A stretch of 6,635 nt of DNA from Anaerolineae bacterium (GTDB lineage Bacteria; Chloroflexota; Anaerolineae; UBA1429), in assembly GCA_007118555.1 (NCBI GenBank), contig SKRJ01000445.1:1-6635 (forward strand). The letters are read 5' to 3'. Position numbers and translations under genes: made by a program. The notes beneath the pieces are model-generated. The model saw only the letters and a program-made list of their open reading frames with translations. It searched no databases and was not told the origin of the DNA. Of this stretch, positions 1 to 6,152 are shown one piece after another (the stretch's first letter is position 1; each line of letters starts with the position of its first letter).

Positions 1-1622
1 CCGCGGTGCCTCTGGCGGGCCCGGCCAACCGGCAGGCCCGTATCGCGGCCAGCACCATGGCCGGCGAGCCGCTTGCTTATCGGGGCACCCTCGGGACGGC
101 CATCGCCAAGGTGTTCGGCCTGACCGTGGCAACGACGGGGGCCAACAGCCGGACGCTGGGGCAGGCCGGCATAGCTCACCTCGACACCATCACCCATAGC
201 TATGACCATGTGGGCTATTACCCGGGCGCCACCCGCCAGACGATCAAGCTGCTCTATGCGCCTGACGATGGCCGCCTGCTGGGCGCCCAGGTGGTGGGCG
301 TCAATGCGGTGGACCGCACCATCGACGTGCTGGCCACCGCGCTGCGCGCCGGCATGAGCGTGTATGACCTGGAGGAGCTGGAGTTGGCCTATGCACCGCC
401 CTTTGGCGCCGCCAAGGATCCTGTGAATATTGCCGGCTATGTGGCCGCGAACCGCCTGCGGGACGACGCCCATTACGTCACGTGGCGGGAGGTTGCCAAT
501 GCAGCCTCGGCAGAGTACGGGCTGCTGGATGTGCGCAGCCAGGTCGAGTGGGACCTGGGCCACATCGAGGGCGCCCGCCATATTCCGCTGGACCAGCTTC
601 GCGACCGCCTCCCCGATCTGGAGCGCGACCGGGAGTGGGTCCTCTACTGCGCCATCGGGCAGCGCGCCTATACCGCCGAGCGCATCCTGAAACAGCATGG
701 CTACCAGGTCGCCAACCTTTCCGGGGGCCTCAGCATCTATCGCGCCGCCACCGAGCCGCAGGACAACTGGGACGCCGGCCCCCCAGAGAGCGAGAACGAC
801 CTGCTCATCGAGCTGCCCGAGCACCCTGCATCGCCCGAGGAGTCCGGGGCACAGAGCGGATCCGGGGCGGAGCTCGAGAGTCCCGAGCCCTGTATCATCG
901 AGCTCGACTGCTGCGGCCTCCAATGCCCCGGGCCAATCATGGCGGTCTACAAGAGGATGCTGACCCTCGAGTCCGGCGATCAGCTCCTCGTGCAGGCCAC
1001 CGATCCGGGCTTTGCGCGTGACGTACAGGCCTGGTGCGAGCAGACCGGCAACAGCCTGCTGGACCTGCGCCAGGAATCGGGGCGCACGACAGCCCTGATC
1101 GCCAGGAGGATGCCGCTCGCGCTGCCCGACTCACGCGAGGGGCAGGGGCCGGCCCGCGCCAAGACCCTGGTGGTGTTCTCCGCCGACCTGGATCGCGCCC
1201 TGGCCGCCTTTGTGATCGCCAACGGCGCCGCCTCCATGGGCCAGCCGGTGACCATGTTCTTTACCTTTTGGGGACTCAACGTCCTGCGGCGCCCCCGGCC
1301 CGAGCCGACCCGCAAGAGCCTTGTGGAACGCATGTTTGGGTGGATGATGCCCAGGGGGCCGGCGGCCTTGAAGCTGTCCAAAATGCACATGGGCGGCCTG
1401 GGCACCGCGATGATCAAGCAGGTGATGAAGGCCAAGAACGTGGATTCGCTGGAGCAGATGATCGCCTCGGCCCGGGAGGTGGGCGTGCGCATGATCGCCT
1501 GTCAGATGTCGATGGACCTGATGGGCATTCAGGCACCAGAGCTCGTGGAGGGCGTGGATATCGGCGGCGTGGCGACCTACATCAACGAGACGGACAAGGG
1601 CAACGCAACCCTGTTCATCTGA
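1..1622 (+). CDS. CoA-disulfide reductase-like flavoprotein fused to rhodanese, TusA and DsrE domains (5'-partial)
   Basis: The gene is cut by the left edge; the frame enters at base 3 and stops at TGA 1620-1622. Residues are numbered with the GTG codon at base 6 as 1; it is probably internal, because the FAD/NAD-binding N-terminus is missing. Domains in order: the end of the FAD-binding fold with PLAGPAN (about 2-45); the reductase dimerisation domain (about 48-150) ending in the family-typical LAYAPPFGAAKDPVN; a rhodanese domain (about 155-250) with active-site loop CAIGQR, Cys215; an acidic Pro/Ser/Glu linker (about 250-295); a TusA domain (about 298-368) with CPGP, Cys307; and a DsrE-like domain (about 384-538) with conserved ACQMSMDLMG, Cys499. 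Known members of the reductase family reduce CoA disulfides or persulfides with NAD(P)H; rhodanese, TusA and DsrE proteins carry persulfide sulfur on cysteine. I infer a cytoplasmic single-chain sulfur relay. The substrate and the reductase's redox cysteine, which lies outside the window, cannot be judged. Confidence 0.92.
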   Translation, partial: AVPLAGPANRQARIAASTMAGEPLAYRGTLGTAIAKVFGLTVATTGANSRTLGQAGIAHLDTITHSYDHVGYYPGATRQTIKLLYAPDDGRLLGAQVVGVNAVDRTIDVLATALRAGMSVYDLEELELAYAPPFGAAKDPVNIAGYVAANRLRDDAHYVTWREVANAASAEYGLLDVRSQVEWDLGHIEGARHIPLDQLRDRLPDLERDREWVLYCAIGQRAYTAERILKQHGYQVANLSGGLSIYRAATEPQDNWDAGPPESENDLLIELPEHPASPEESGAQSGSGAELESPEPCIIELDCCGLQCPGPIMAVYKRMLTLESGDQLLVQATDPGFARDVQAWCEQTGNSLLDLRQESGRTTALIARRMPLALPDSREGQGPARAKTLVVFSADLDRALAAFVIANGAASMGQPVTMFFTFWGLNVLRRPRPEPTRKSLVERMFGWMMPRGPAALKLSKMHMGGLGTAMIKQVMKAKNVDSLEQMIASAREVGVRMIACQMSMDLMGIQAPELVEGVDIGGVATYINETDKGNATLFI

Positions 1623-1623
1623 T

Positions 1624-1636
1624 CGGCGGCTCGCCG
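1624..1636. terminator. Small hairpin between convergent genes
   Basis: CGGCG (1624-1628) and CGCCG (1632-1636) form a 5-bp GC stem with a 3-base loop. It fills most of the 17-base gap between the stop codons of the sulfur-relay gene (+) and the transglycosylase gene (-). Neither side has a run of T, so it could act only as a weak or factor-assisted bidirectional terminator. The stem may be chance in such GC-rich DNA. Confidence 0.25.
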
Positions 1637-1639
1637 GGT

Positions 1640-4294
1640 CTAGGGCGTGCCGTCTCGATAGAGCCGCTCGTAGCGCCGATAGTGCTCATATATGTAGGTC
1701 ACATAGTCCTGGGCCTGCTGCACCGGGATCGTCTCATAGAACAGATCGTGATCCTCGATGGGCTGGCCGTTGGTCCAGTTGCGCAGGTTGCCCGGCCCGG
1801 CATTGTAGGCCACCAGCGTCGCGATCCAGTCGCGATCGTACATGCCCAGGAGCAGATCCAGGAACCAGGCGCCATAGTGCAGGCTCACATGGGGGCGCAA
1901 CAGCAGGTCGTGGTGATAACCCTCGACCTGCAGGCGCTCGGCGATCCATTCGCCGGTGGCGGGCATCACCTGGGCCAACCCCAGCGCCCCGGCGTACGAG
2001 CGCGCCCACGGGCTGAACAGGCTCTCCTGCCGCACGACCGCCAGCAGCAGCAACGGGTCCAGATCATAGCGCTCGGCGTTGGCCTCGACCAGGCCGTTGT
2101 ACAGATTGGGATACGCCAGTCGCAGCAGGTCATCGGGCGGATCGCCGACGCCCGCCTCCTGGGCGAGCCGCGCGATGCGCTGGGCGCACCACACCATCGA
2201 GGGATAGACGCTCCACTCTTGCGTAAGTCGGGCCAGGATCAGCAGATCACGAGGGTTGTCGCGGACCTCTTGCTGGAGCCGGCGTAGGCTATGGGTCGCG
2301 TCTGTGTGCCAACCAAGCTGCTCCAGAGCATCGATCTCGCCCAGCCAGGCGTGGTTGGGAGCATCCAGCGTGGCCGATGCCGTGTACCAGCCGGTGACCC
2401 AGTCGTCGAGGGCCTGCCAGGCCTCGTCGCTGTCGGGCAGCCCGGGCGATACCTGGGGATCGACGCCAGAGGCGAGGCGGGGCGGAGCGTGCTTGAGCAG
2501 ATCGCGGGCCCGCAGGCCATAGTACGTTTCTGGCGAGACGCGGACCGCCTCGTTCCAAAAGACGTCGGCCTGGTCCATCTGCCCCGCCAACTGGGCGCTG
2601 AGGCCCAGCCAGGTGAGCAGGCGCGCCCGCTCGGCCGGCGCCTCGGTCTCGTCATAGACGGCGCGCCAGATGGTGCTGGCGGTGTAAGGATCGTTCTGGG
2701 CATAAGCCGCCAGGCCCTCTCGGAACGCCGCCTCGCCCGCTCGCTCATGGCTGGCATACTCTGTCGCCAGTGTCCCATAGTAGAGGGCCGCCTGCGTCCA
2801 GTTCCGGCCGCGTTCGCTGGCCTGCGCCGCCTGCCAGAGCGCCTCGGGGGCGCGCGGGTGCGAAGGATGGGTTACATAGAACTCGTAGTAAAAGGGCGAG
2901 GGATCGCTCCCGCTGGCGCCGATGGCCCAGGCCTTGGAGAGCCAGGCATCGGCCAGCAGATCCTGATCACCGGCCAACTCAATGGCCCGATCGTAATGCT
3001 TGGCCGCCTCAGCAAACTGCCCCTGCTTGGTCAGGGTGTTGCCCAAATAGTAGCGCGCCTCGGCCATGCCCAGCGGCGGCTCTGCCTGAATGTGGTAGTT
3101 GAGGTACTCGAGCGCCTTGGGGTACTGCTGCGCATAAAAATAGATCTTGCCCCGCATCAGATCGGTCATGGCGGCTCGAGCCTCCACGGCGGGCGGGGGT
3201 GCATTCTCTGAGGGCTCGTCCTCCTCGTCCGCACTGGGCGCGTTCGAGGCGACCGGCGGGGGCGGCGGCTCGGGCAGGCCAGCCAGCTCCTGGAGAGAAA
3301 GATAGGCGGCAAAGCTCTCGGGCTGTTCCGTCACGACGCTGTAGAACGCCTCAAAGGCGTCGGCATCGTGGCTGGCCTCGCGCAGGGTTTCCCCCTTGTA
3401 GTGGGTAATCAGCGCCCGGTAGCTGGGGAACTCGGCGAACGACAGAATCTCGTCGTACACCCGCAGCGCGCTGTTGTGATCCCAGTTGCGCCGATAGGCC
3501 GCCGCCAGCTCGGCCAGCACCTCGGCGCGAAAGGAGGGCTCTAGCCGCGAGATATCGATCTGTTCCAGCATCAGGATCTGTTGCGAGATCTCGCCCAGGG
3601 TCTTGTAGGCTCGGGCCATGCGCCAGTACACAAAGGGCGCGGCATCGTCTCGCAGAGCGAGATAGTCCCGATAGGCCGCGATGGCGCCCTGCCAATCGCC
3701 CTTGTCCTCGTTCACCGTACCCAAAAGCCCCAGGGCCTCGGCCCGCAGACCGTCCGAGCTCTCGACGGCGGCCACCCACGACAGATGCGAGATCGCCAGC
3801 TCATGCTGCTTGTCGGCGTAAAAGGCGCGCGCGAGCTGGAGCACCCAACGCGGCTTGGTCTCCGGGTCCGCCTCATTGACGACCTGCTGCCAGAGGCGGA
3901 TGCTCTGCTCATAGTCACCCTCGTACAGGGCCTGCTCCGCAGCCTGGATCACCGGCCACAGCTCTGGGTCCACCTGCGAGAGATCGGGCCGCTGGCGTGT
4001 GGGCGCCGGCTGGGACGCCGGGTCGTCGGGCGTGGCGGGCAGATCCGCCTCGTGGTCGGGCGTCGAGGGAGCATCTGTCAAAGGCGTGCTCACAGGCGTC
4101 GGTTCCCTCCCGGGAAGGGGCGGCAGCTCGAGGCCACAACCGGCCGTCGCCAGCACCACGACCACCGCCGCGATCAGCGCTACGAGTCGGTGGAGGCGTC
4201 CGGGTCGTCTGTGGACGGAGCCGATGCGCCCGGCTTGCGGGCGGCCCACAGGATGCGCGGGCAAGAGGCTGTCGGTGGCTCGAATGTAAAGCAA
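1640..4294 (-). CDS. Large TPR-containing lytic transglycosylase lipoprotein (Slt family)
   Basis: This is a murein hydrolase of the soluble-lytic-transglycosylase type, cleaving the MurNAc-GlcNAc bond to leave 1,6-anhydro ends. It is 884 aa from TTG 4294, well above the roughly 645 aa of E. coli Slt70. A basic, then hydrophobic, N-terminal segment leads to ATAGC, a lipobox-like site with Cys53 (T at -3 is atypical), so a membrane-anchored lipoprotein is likely. Then follow a Pro/Thr/Asp-rich linker (about 60-105), TPR-like helical repeats, a PPPPP and acidic hinge (about 343-374), more TPR-like repeats (for example AEARYYLGNTLTKQGQFAEA), and the SLT domain (about 740-870). That domain has VVRQES with catalytic Glu757, GLAQVMP and VAYNAG. 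GAGGGG lies 8 bases before TTG 4294, favouring this start. GTG 4249 would give a more usual signal length (Cys38) but has no RBS. The 5' end overlaps the methyltransferase gene, suggesting co-transcription and translational coupling. Confidence 0.93.
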   Translation of the reverse strand: MLYIRATDSLLPAHPVGRPQAGRIGSVHRRPGRLHRLVALIAAVVVVLATAGCGLELPPLPGREPTPVSTPLTDAPSTPDHEADLPATPDDPASQPAPTRQRPDLSQVDPELWPVIQAAEQALYEGDYEQSIRLWQQVVNEADPETKPRWVLQLARAFYADKQHELAISHLSWVAAVESSDGLRAEALGLLGTVNEDKGDWQGAIAAYRDYLALRDDAAPFVYWRMARAYKTLGEISQQILMLEQIDISRLEPSFRAEVLAELAAAYRRNWDHNSALRVYDEILSFAEFPSYRALITHYKGETLREASHDADAFEAFYSVVTEQPESFAAYLSLQELAGLPEPPPPPVASNAPSADEEDEPSENAPPPAVEARAAMTDLMRGKIYFYAQQYPKALEYLNYHIQAEPPLGMAEARYYLGNTLTKQGQFAEAAKHYDRAIELAGDQDLLADAWLSKAWAIGASGSDPSPFYYEFYVTHPSHPRAPEALWQAAQASERGRNWTQAALYYGTLATEYASHERAGEAAFREGLAAYAQNDPYTASTIWRAVYDETEAPAERARLLTWLGLSAQLAGQMDQADVFWNEAVRVSPETYYGLRARDLLKHAPPRLASGVDPQVSPGLPDSDEAWQALDDWVTGWYTASATLDAPNHAWLGEIDALEQLGWHTDATHSLRRLQQEVRDNPRDLLILARLTQEWSVYPSMVWCAQRIARLAQEAGVGDPPDDLLRLAYPNLYNGLVEANAERYDLDPLLLLAVVRQESLFSPWARSYAGALGLAQVMPATGEWIAERLQVEGYHHDLLLRPHVSLHYGAWFLDLLLGMYDRDWIATLVAYNAGPGNLRNWTNGQPIEDHDLFYETIPVQQAQDYVTYIYEHYRRYERLYRDGTP

Positions 4295-4989
4295 TGATAC
4301 ATCCCCTCGATCTGAAAACCGACATCGGTCAGGAGCGTGGCAATGTGCTCGCGCGGATAGCCCTGCTCGGTATGCTCTTCGATGGCCTTGCGATAGAGGT
4401 CCCCCTGGCGCTCAAAGCAGGTGACCTTGACCGTCGTCCGCTGTCGATACGCATCAAAGCGGCTCTCCAAGATCACCGTCAGATCTTGCGTATCGGTGAC
4501 ATAGGTCGAATCGTCCCAGAAGGTGGCCAGCGCCCAGGGCGTGTTCATGTCAAAGACGAGCAGGCCGCCGGGCGCCAGGACACGATACACACCGCGAAAG
4601 ACAGCCTGCAGATCCTCGCTCACGAGCATATAGTTCAGGCTGTCGTACAGGCAGGTGGCCAACTGGACCGGCTCGCCCAGAGCGAGGTGGCGCATGTCCT
4701 GCTGCAACCAGTGAACGTCCAGCGCCTGCGCATCCTCGCCTTGGGACTGGGTCTGCTTGCGTCGCGCTTCGGCCAGCATGTGGGCCGACCCGTCCACACC
4801 CAGGACGCGCCAACCCTTGCGGGCCATGGCGAGGGCCACCGTTCCGGTGCCGCAGGCCAGCTCCAGCATCGATCCCCTGGTTACCCGATGGCGCTCTAGC
4901 AGGCTATCCAGATAGGGCAGCATCTGCAGGCTGAACGAGATCTGCCCCGATGCGTCATAGATGGCGGCATAGCGCTCATAGATGCCCAA
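4180..4989 (-). CDS. Class I SAM-dependent methyltransferase
   Basis: The 269-aa protein has the Rossmann-type methyltransferase core. Motif I is LELACGTG (residues 42-49, SAM glycine loop); the acidic end of strand 2 is VLGVDGS (Asp66); QQDMR (Asp98) and CLYDSLNYM (113-121) follow, then VLAPGGLLVFDMNT (137-150). A conserved YDxxxxx-type helix precedes motif I. These mark a small-molecule-type class I enzyme, but the substrate cannot be read from the sequence. The start is TTG 4989: GGGAG lies upstream, an in-frame TAA sits a few codons before it, and no ATG is available. A good promoter is correctly placed just upstream. The last 15 or so residues (APSTDDPDASTDS) are polar and disordered in composition and overlap the start of the transglycosylase gene, so they may be free to vary. 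The gene heads a two-gene unit with that transglycosylase. Confidence 0.9.
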   Translation of the reverse strand: MGIYERYAAIYDASGQISFSLQMLPYLDSLLERHRVTRGSMLELACGTGTVALAMARKGWRVLGVDGSAHMLAEARRKQTQSQGEDAQALDVHWLQQDMRHLALGEPVQLATCLYDSLNYMLVSEDLQAVFRGVYRVLAPGGLLVFDMNTPWALATFWDDSTYVTDTQDLTVILESRFDAYRQRTTVKVTCFERQGDLYRKAIEEHTEQGYPREHIATLLTDVGFQIEGMYHCFTFEPPTASCPRILWAARKPGASAPSTDDPDASTDS

Positions 4990-5018
4990 GCCCTGCTCCC
5001 GTCTCTCGTAATGCTCGG

Positions 5019-5047
5019 ATTATAGCGAGGCGGCCCCAATCCGCCAA
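5019..5047 (-). promoter_or_regulatory. SigA-type promoter for the methyltransferase-transglycosylase unit
   Basis: On the minus strand TTGGCG (5047-5042, 4 of 6 to the -35 consensus) is followed by exactly 17 bases and a perfect TATAAT (5024-5019). Transcription would begin near 5012, giving a leader of about 23 bases before TTG 4989. The A+T-rich -10 stands out in GC-rich surroundings. Confidence 0.75.
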
Positions 5048-5065
5048 TCGCCCCGGCGAATCTGC

Positions 5066-5100
5066 TGCTGTGACCGCATCTTGGCGGCGTTGCCACAGCA
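5066..5100. repeat. Inverted repeat (7-bp arms)
   Basis: TGCTGTG (5066-5072) pairs with CACAGCA (5094-5100) across 21 bases; the loop contains a further CCGC/GCGG pairing. It lies just upstream of the methyltransferase promoter and far downstream of the bS22-like gene. Its function is unknown and a T-run is absent. Confidence 0.4.
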
Positions 5101-5123
5101 TGCCTGCTCGCAGAAATGGCACA

Positions 5124-5151
5124 AGCGCAGCAAACAATCTGTTGCTGCGCT
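5124..5151. repeat. Perfect 10-bp inverted repeat (hairpin)
   Basis: AGCGCAGCAA (5124-5133) and TTGCTGCGCT (5142-5151) are exact complements with an 8-base loop. It is the second of three hairpins after the bS22-like gene in the direction of transcription. No T-run follows on either strand, so a classic intrinsic terminator is not supported; a factor-dependent terminator, RNA-stabilising 3' end or structured RNA are alternatives. Confidence 0.6.
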
Positions 5152-5160
5152 CACGACCTC

Positions 5161-5185
5161 GCGAGCCCGCCAACAGCGGGCTCGC
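5161..5185 (-). terminator. Strong GC hairpin after the bS22-like gene, without T-run
   Basis: GCGAGCCCGC (5161-5170) and GCGGGCTCGC (5176-5185) are perfect complements around a 5-base loop, a very stable 10-bp stem. It is the first stem met by RNA polymerase after the bS22-like gene and its repeat array, so termination or 3'-end protection is the simplest role. The bases after the stem on the minus strand are GAGGTCG, not a T-run, which lowers confidence in intrinsic termination. Confidence 0.5.
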
Positions 5186-5200
5186 ACGTAATGCTTCACG

Positions 5201-5272
5201 CGTGTCTAGCGACGACGGCGTGTCTAACGACGACGGCGTGTCTAACGACGACGGCGTGTCTAACGACGACGC
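5201..5272. repeat. Four tandem copies of an 18-bp repeat overlapping the end of the bS22-like gene
   Basis: The unit CGTGTCTAACGACGACGG occurs at 5201-5218 (one mismatch, TAGC for TAAC), 5219-5236, 5237-5254 and 5255-5272 (last base changed). On the minus strand the unit reads as Arg codons CGT followed by TAG. The first unit met in transcription supplies the last three Arg codons and stop of the bS22-like gene. Because 18 is a multiple of three, every later copy places another TAG in the same frame, giving four successive stops. Slippage or unequal recombination could change the copy number. Confidence 0.95.
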
Positions 5273-5352
5273 TGGAAGCGCATCTTTTTCCGCATTTTGC
5301 GATACTTGTGACGTGCGATCTTCTTGCGGCGCTTTTTAACGACACTACCCAT
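5260..5352 (-). CDS. bS22-like 30-aa ribosomal mini-protein (AURKAIP1/COX24 type)
   Basis: The protein starts MGSVVKKRRKK and ends KKMRFQRRR: 30 residues, more than half Lys or Arg, with no acidic residue. The GSV-x-KKRRKK start, central HKYRKM and terminal RFQRRR match the pattern of bacterial AURKAIP1/COX24-domain proteins. Mycobacterial bS22 is such a protein: a roughly 30-residue subunit near the 30S decoding region, related to mitochondrial mS38. A role as a ribosomal RNA-binding peptide is inferred from this resemblance. The start is ATG 5352-5350 with AAAGGGGTGA at 5366-5357 as a well-spaced Shine-Dalgarno; the stop is TAG 5262-5260. A plausible promoter lies about 40 bases upstream. 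The stop lies inside a tandem repeat, so the last codons belong to the repeat unit. Identification rests on recalled family pattern, not on a search. Confidence 0.88.
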   Translation of the reverse strand: MGSVVKKRRKKIARHKYRKMRKKMRFQRRR

Positions 5353-5389
5353 AGAATCACCCCTTTCCTTGCAGGATTTGATGTCTACA

Positions 5390-5418
5390 ACCTTAACACA
5401 AGAGGGCTATCCTGTCGA
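5390..5418 (-). promoter_or_regulatory. Probable promoter of the bS22-like gene
   Basis: TCGACA (5418-5413, 5 of 6 to -35) is followed by 17 bases and TAAGGT (5395-5390), which keeps the key T1, A2 and T6 of a -10 but matches only 3 of 6. The start would be near 5383, about 30 bases before the ATG. The spacing is ideal; the -10 is weak. Confidence 0.45.
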
Positions 5419-5458
5419 ATTCCACCAGCGTCCATGCACATAGCCATAGCGCGCAAAC

Positions 5459-5484
5459 GGGGCGCAAAGCCTGCCCTGCGCCCC
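5459..5484 (-). terminator. Hairpin terminator after the 164-aa gene
   Basis: GGGGCGCA (5459-5466) and TGCGCCCC (5477-5484) pair perfectly with a 10-base loop, about 43 bases past the stop of the 164-aa gene. On the minus strand the stem is followed by GTTTGC, only a short T-run, so it is an imperfect intrinsic terminator. It separates that gene from the promoter of the bS22-like gene. Confidence 0.5.
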
Positions 5485-5526
5485 ACCGGTATCGATCCCG
5501 AATCGCTATGCTTGTGCCTGCTTGCG

Positions 5527-6021
5527 CTACTCCTCACCCTCGTCGCCGGGACTCCAGCCATGAGAGCCCCAGTCATCCGGGGGCTCGGGTTGTACGATCG
5601 CGACCACGCGCCCATGCACATCCACAACGATGCGAAAGCCATATTGGGCCAGCCAGGGCACCCATTGCGATGTGTCGCTCTGGCGCATGTTCTGGGTCAT
5701 CTGGTTGATCGACGCTTCCACAGCCGCCTTGGCCAGAATGTCATCGGTGCCCATCATCTGCAGCATCGTCTCCACAAGCTGCTCGCGCATCGTGACGATC
5801 TGTTCCTGCAGGTTCTCGATAACATAGTTGTCGATGCGATAGGCTTCAACATGTCGCAAAAACCCGTCATCGGGGATCGCGTAATGTGCGATGCCACCGA
5901 CCATGACGACCGGCGCCTTTTCGCCGGCCTCGTTATAGACCAGCCCCCCAAACACGGCCTGACGCAGGGCGAGATCGTCCTGTGAGTTGCCCGTTCTGTG
6001 CTGGCCTGTATTATTCGACAT
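5527..6021 (-). CDS. Conserved-looking hypothetical protein, 164 aa
   Basis: I do not recognise a named family. From ATG 6021 the protein has 164 residues, no signal peptide and no membrane segment, so it is probably cytoplasmic. A polar Asn/Gln/Thr leader (1-17) is followed by beta-rich FGGLVYNEAG and VVMVGGIAHYAIPD (24-51). Next comes a long helical stretch (about 53-113) rich in Met, Gln and Glu, including ENLQEQIVTMREQLVETMLQ, which could be a coiled coil. After QWVPWL (119-124) comes a second strand pair, GFRIVVDVHGRVVAIVQP, and an acidic Trp-containing tail. The start is fixed by GGGGAGGTGA 6-8 bases upstream; the in-frame ATG at 6045 lies on the upstream side of this RBS and is unlikely. 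Third-position GC is high, as expected of a real gene here. It has its own consensus promoter and a downstream hairpin, so it is likely monocistronic and well expressed. Confidence 0.88.
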   Translation of the reverse strand: MSNNTGQHRTGNSQDDLALRQAVFGGLVYNEAGEKAPVVMVGGIAHYAIPDDGFLRHVEAYRIDNYVIENLQEQIVTMREQLVETMLQMMGTDDILAKAAVEASINQMTQNMRQSDTSQWVPWLAQYGFRIVVDVHGRVVAIVQPEPPDDWGSHGWSPGDEGEE

Positions 6022-6026
6022 ATCGT

Positions 6027-6036
6027 TCACCTCCCC
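6027..6036 (-). promoter_or_regulatory. Strong ribosome binding site of the 164-aa gene
   Basis: GGGGAGGTGA on the minus strand matches the 16S 3' end closely and places the GGAGG core 8 bases before ATG 6021. It decides the start of the 164-aa protein against the longer form from 6045. Confidence 0.9.
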
Positions 6037-6049
6037 TTGCCTCATACCT

Positions 6050-6079
6050 ATTATAAAGGCTCGTGGTGCAATATGTCAA
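6050..6079 (-). promoter_or_regulatory. Consensus promoter of the 164-aa gene
   Basis: Minus strand: perfect TTGACA (6079-6074), an 18-base spacer, and perfect TATAAT (6055-6050). Transcription would start near 6043, giving a short leader of about 22 bases that carries the RBS. Both hexamers being perfect predicts strong, largely constitutive expression unless a repressor acts; the -10 lies in an imperfect CCT...AGG dyad (6047-6059). Confidence 0.88.
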
Positions 6080-6091
6080 CTCGCCGCGCGT

Positions 6092-6134
6092 CTTGACCAA
6101 CCGTCCTCGCCCGGCGTTCGTTCCCGAGGTCAAG
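6092..6134. repeat. Inverted repeat CTTGACC/GGTCAAG
   Basis: CTTGACC (6092-6098) and GGTCAAG (6128-6134) are exact 7-bp complements separated by 29 bases, just after the stop of the 67-aa gene and upstream of the next promoter. The long loop makes a terminator unlikely; a protein-binding pair or chance are both possible. Confidence 0.3.
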
Positions 6135-6152
6135 GGGAGCAGCGCAAGAGCC

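Noticed and set aside
1034..2287. Long plus-strand frame spanning the end of the sulfur-relay gene and the transglycosylase gene
   Set aside because: It lies antisense or out of frame to two genes with clear domains, has a composition biased to Gly, Arg, Pro and Ala typical of GC-rich shadow frames, and has no recognisable domain.
2291..3211. 306-codon plus-strand frame opposite the transglycosylase gene
   Set aside because: It is antisense to TPR coding sequence; its openness follows from GC-rich third positions on the other strand.
5021..5259. Minus-strand frame continuing past the four stops of the bS22-like gene to a TAA, with several Cys codons
   Set aside because: It has no start with an RBS, it crosses three perfect hairpins, and about 60 open codons are unremarkable at this GC content; read-through of four stops is not plausible.
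5201..5272. CRISPR array
   Set aside because: The 18-bp units abut directly with no spacers; this is a simple tandem repeat.
5116..5985. 289-codon plus-strand frame including a repeated CLTTTA segment
   Set aside because: The repeat is simply the 18-bp tandem array read on the wrong strand; the frame runs antisense to the bS22-like and 164-aa genes and has no RBS.
6024..6045. Longer start of the 164-aa protein at the ATG at 6045
   Set aside because: The predicted transcription start is near 6043 and the strong RBS lies after this ATG, so ATG 6021 is the start.
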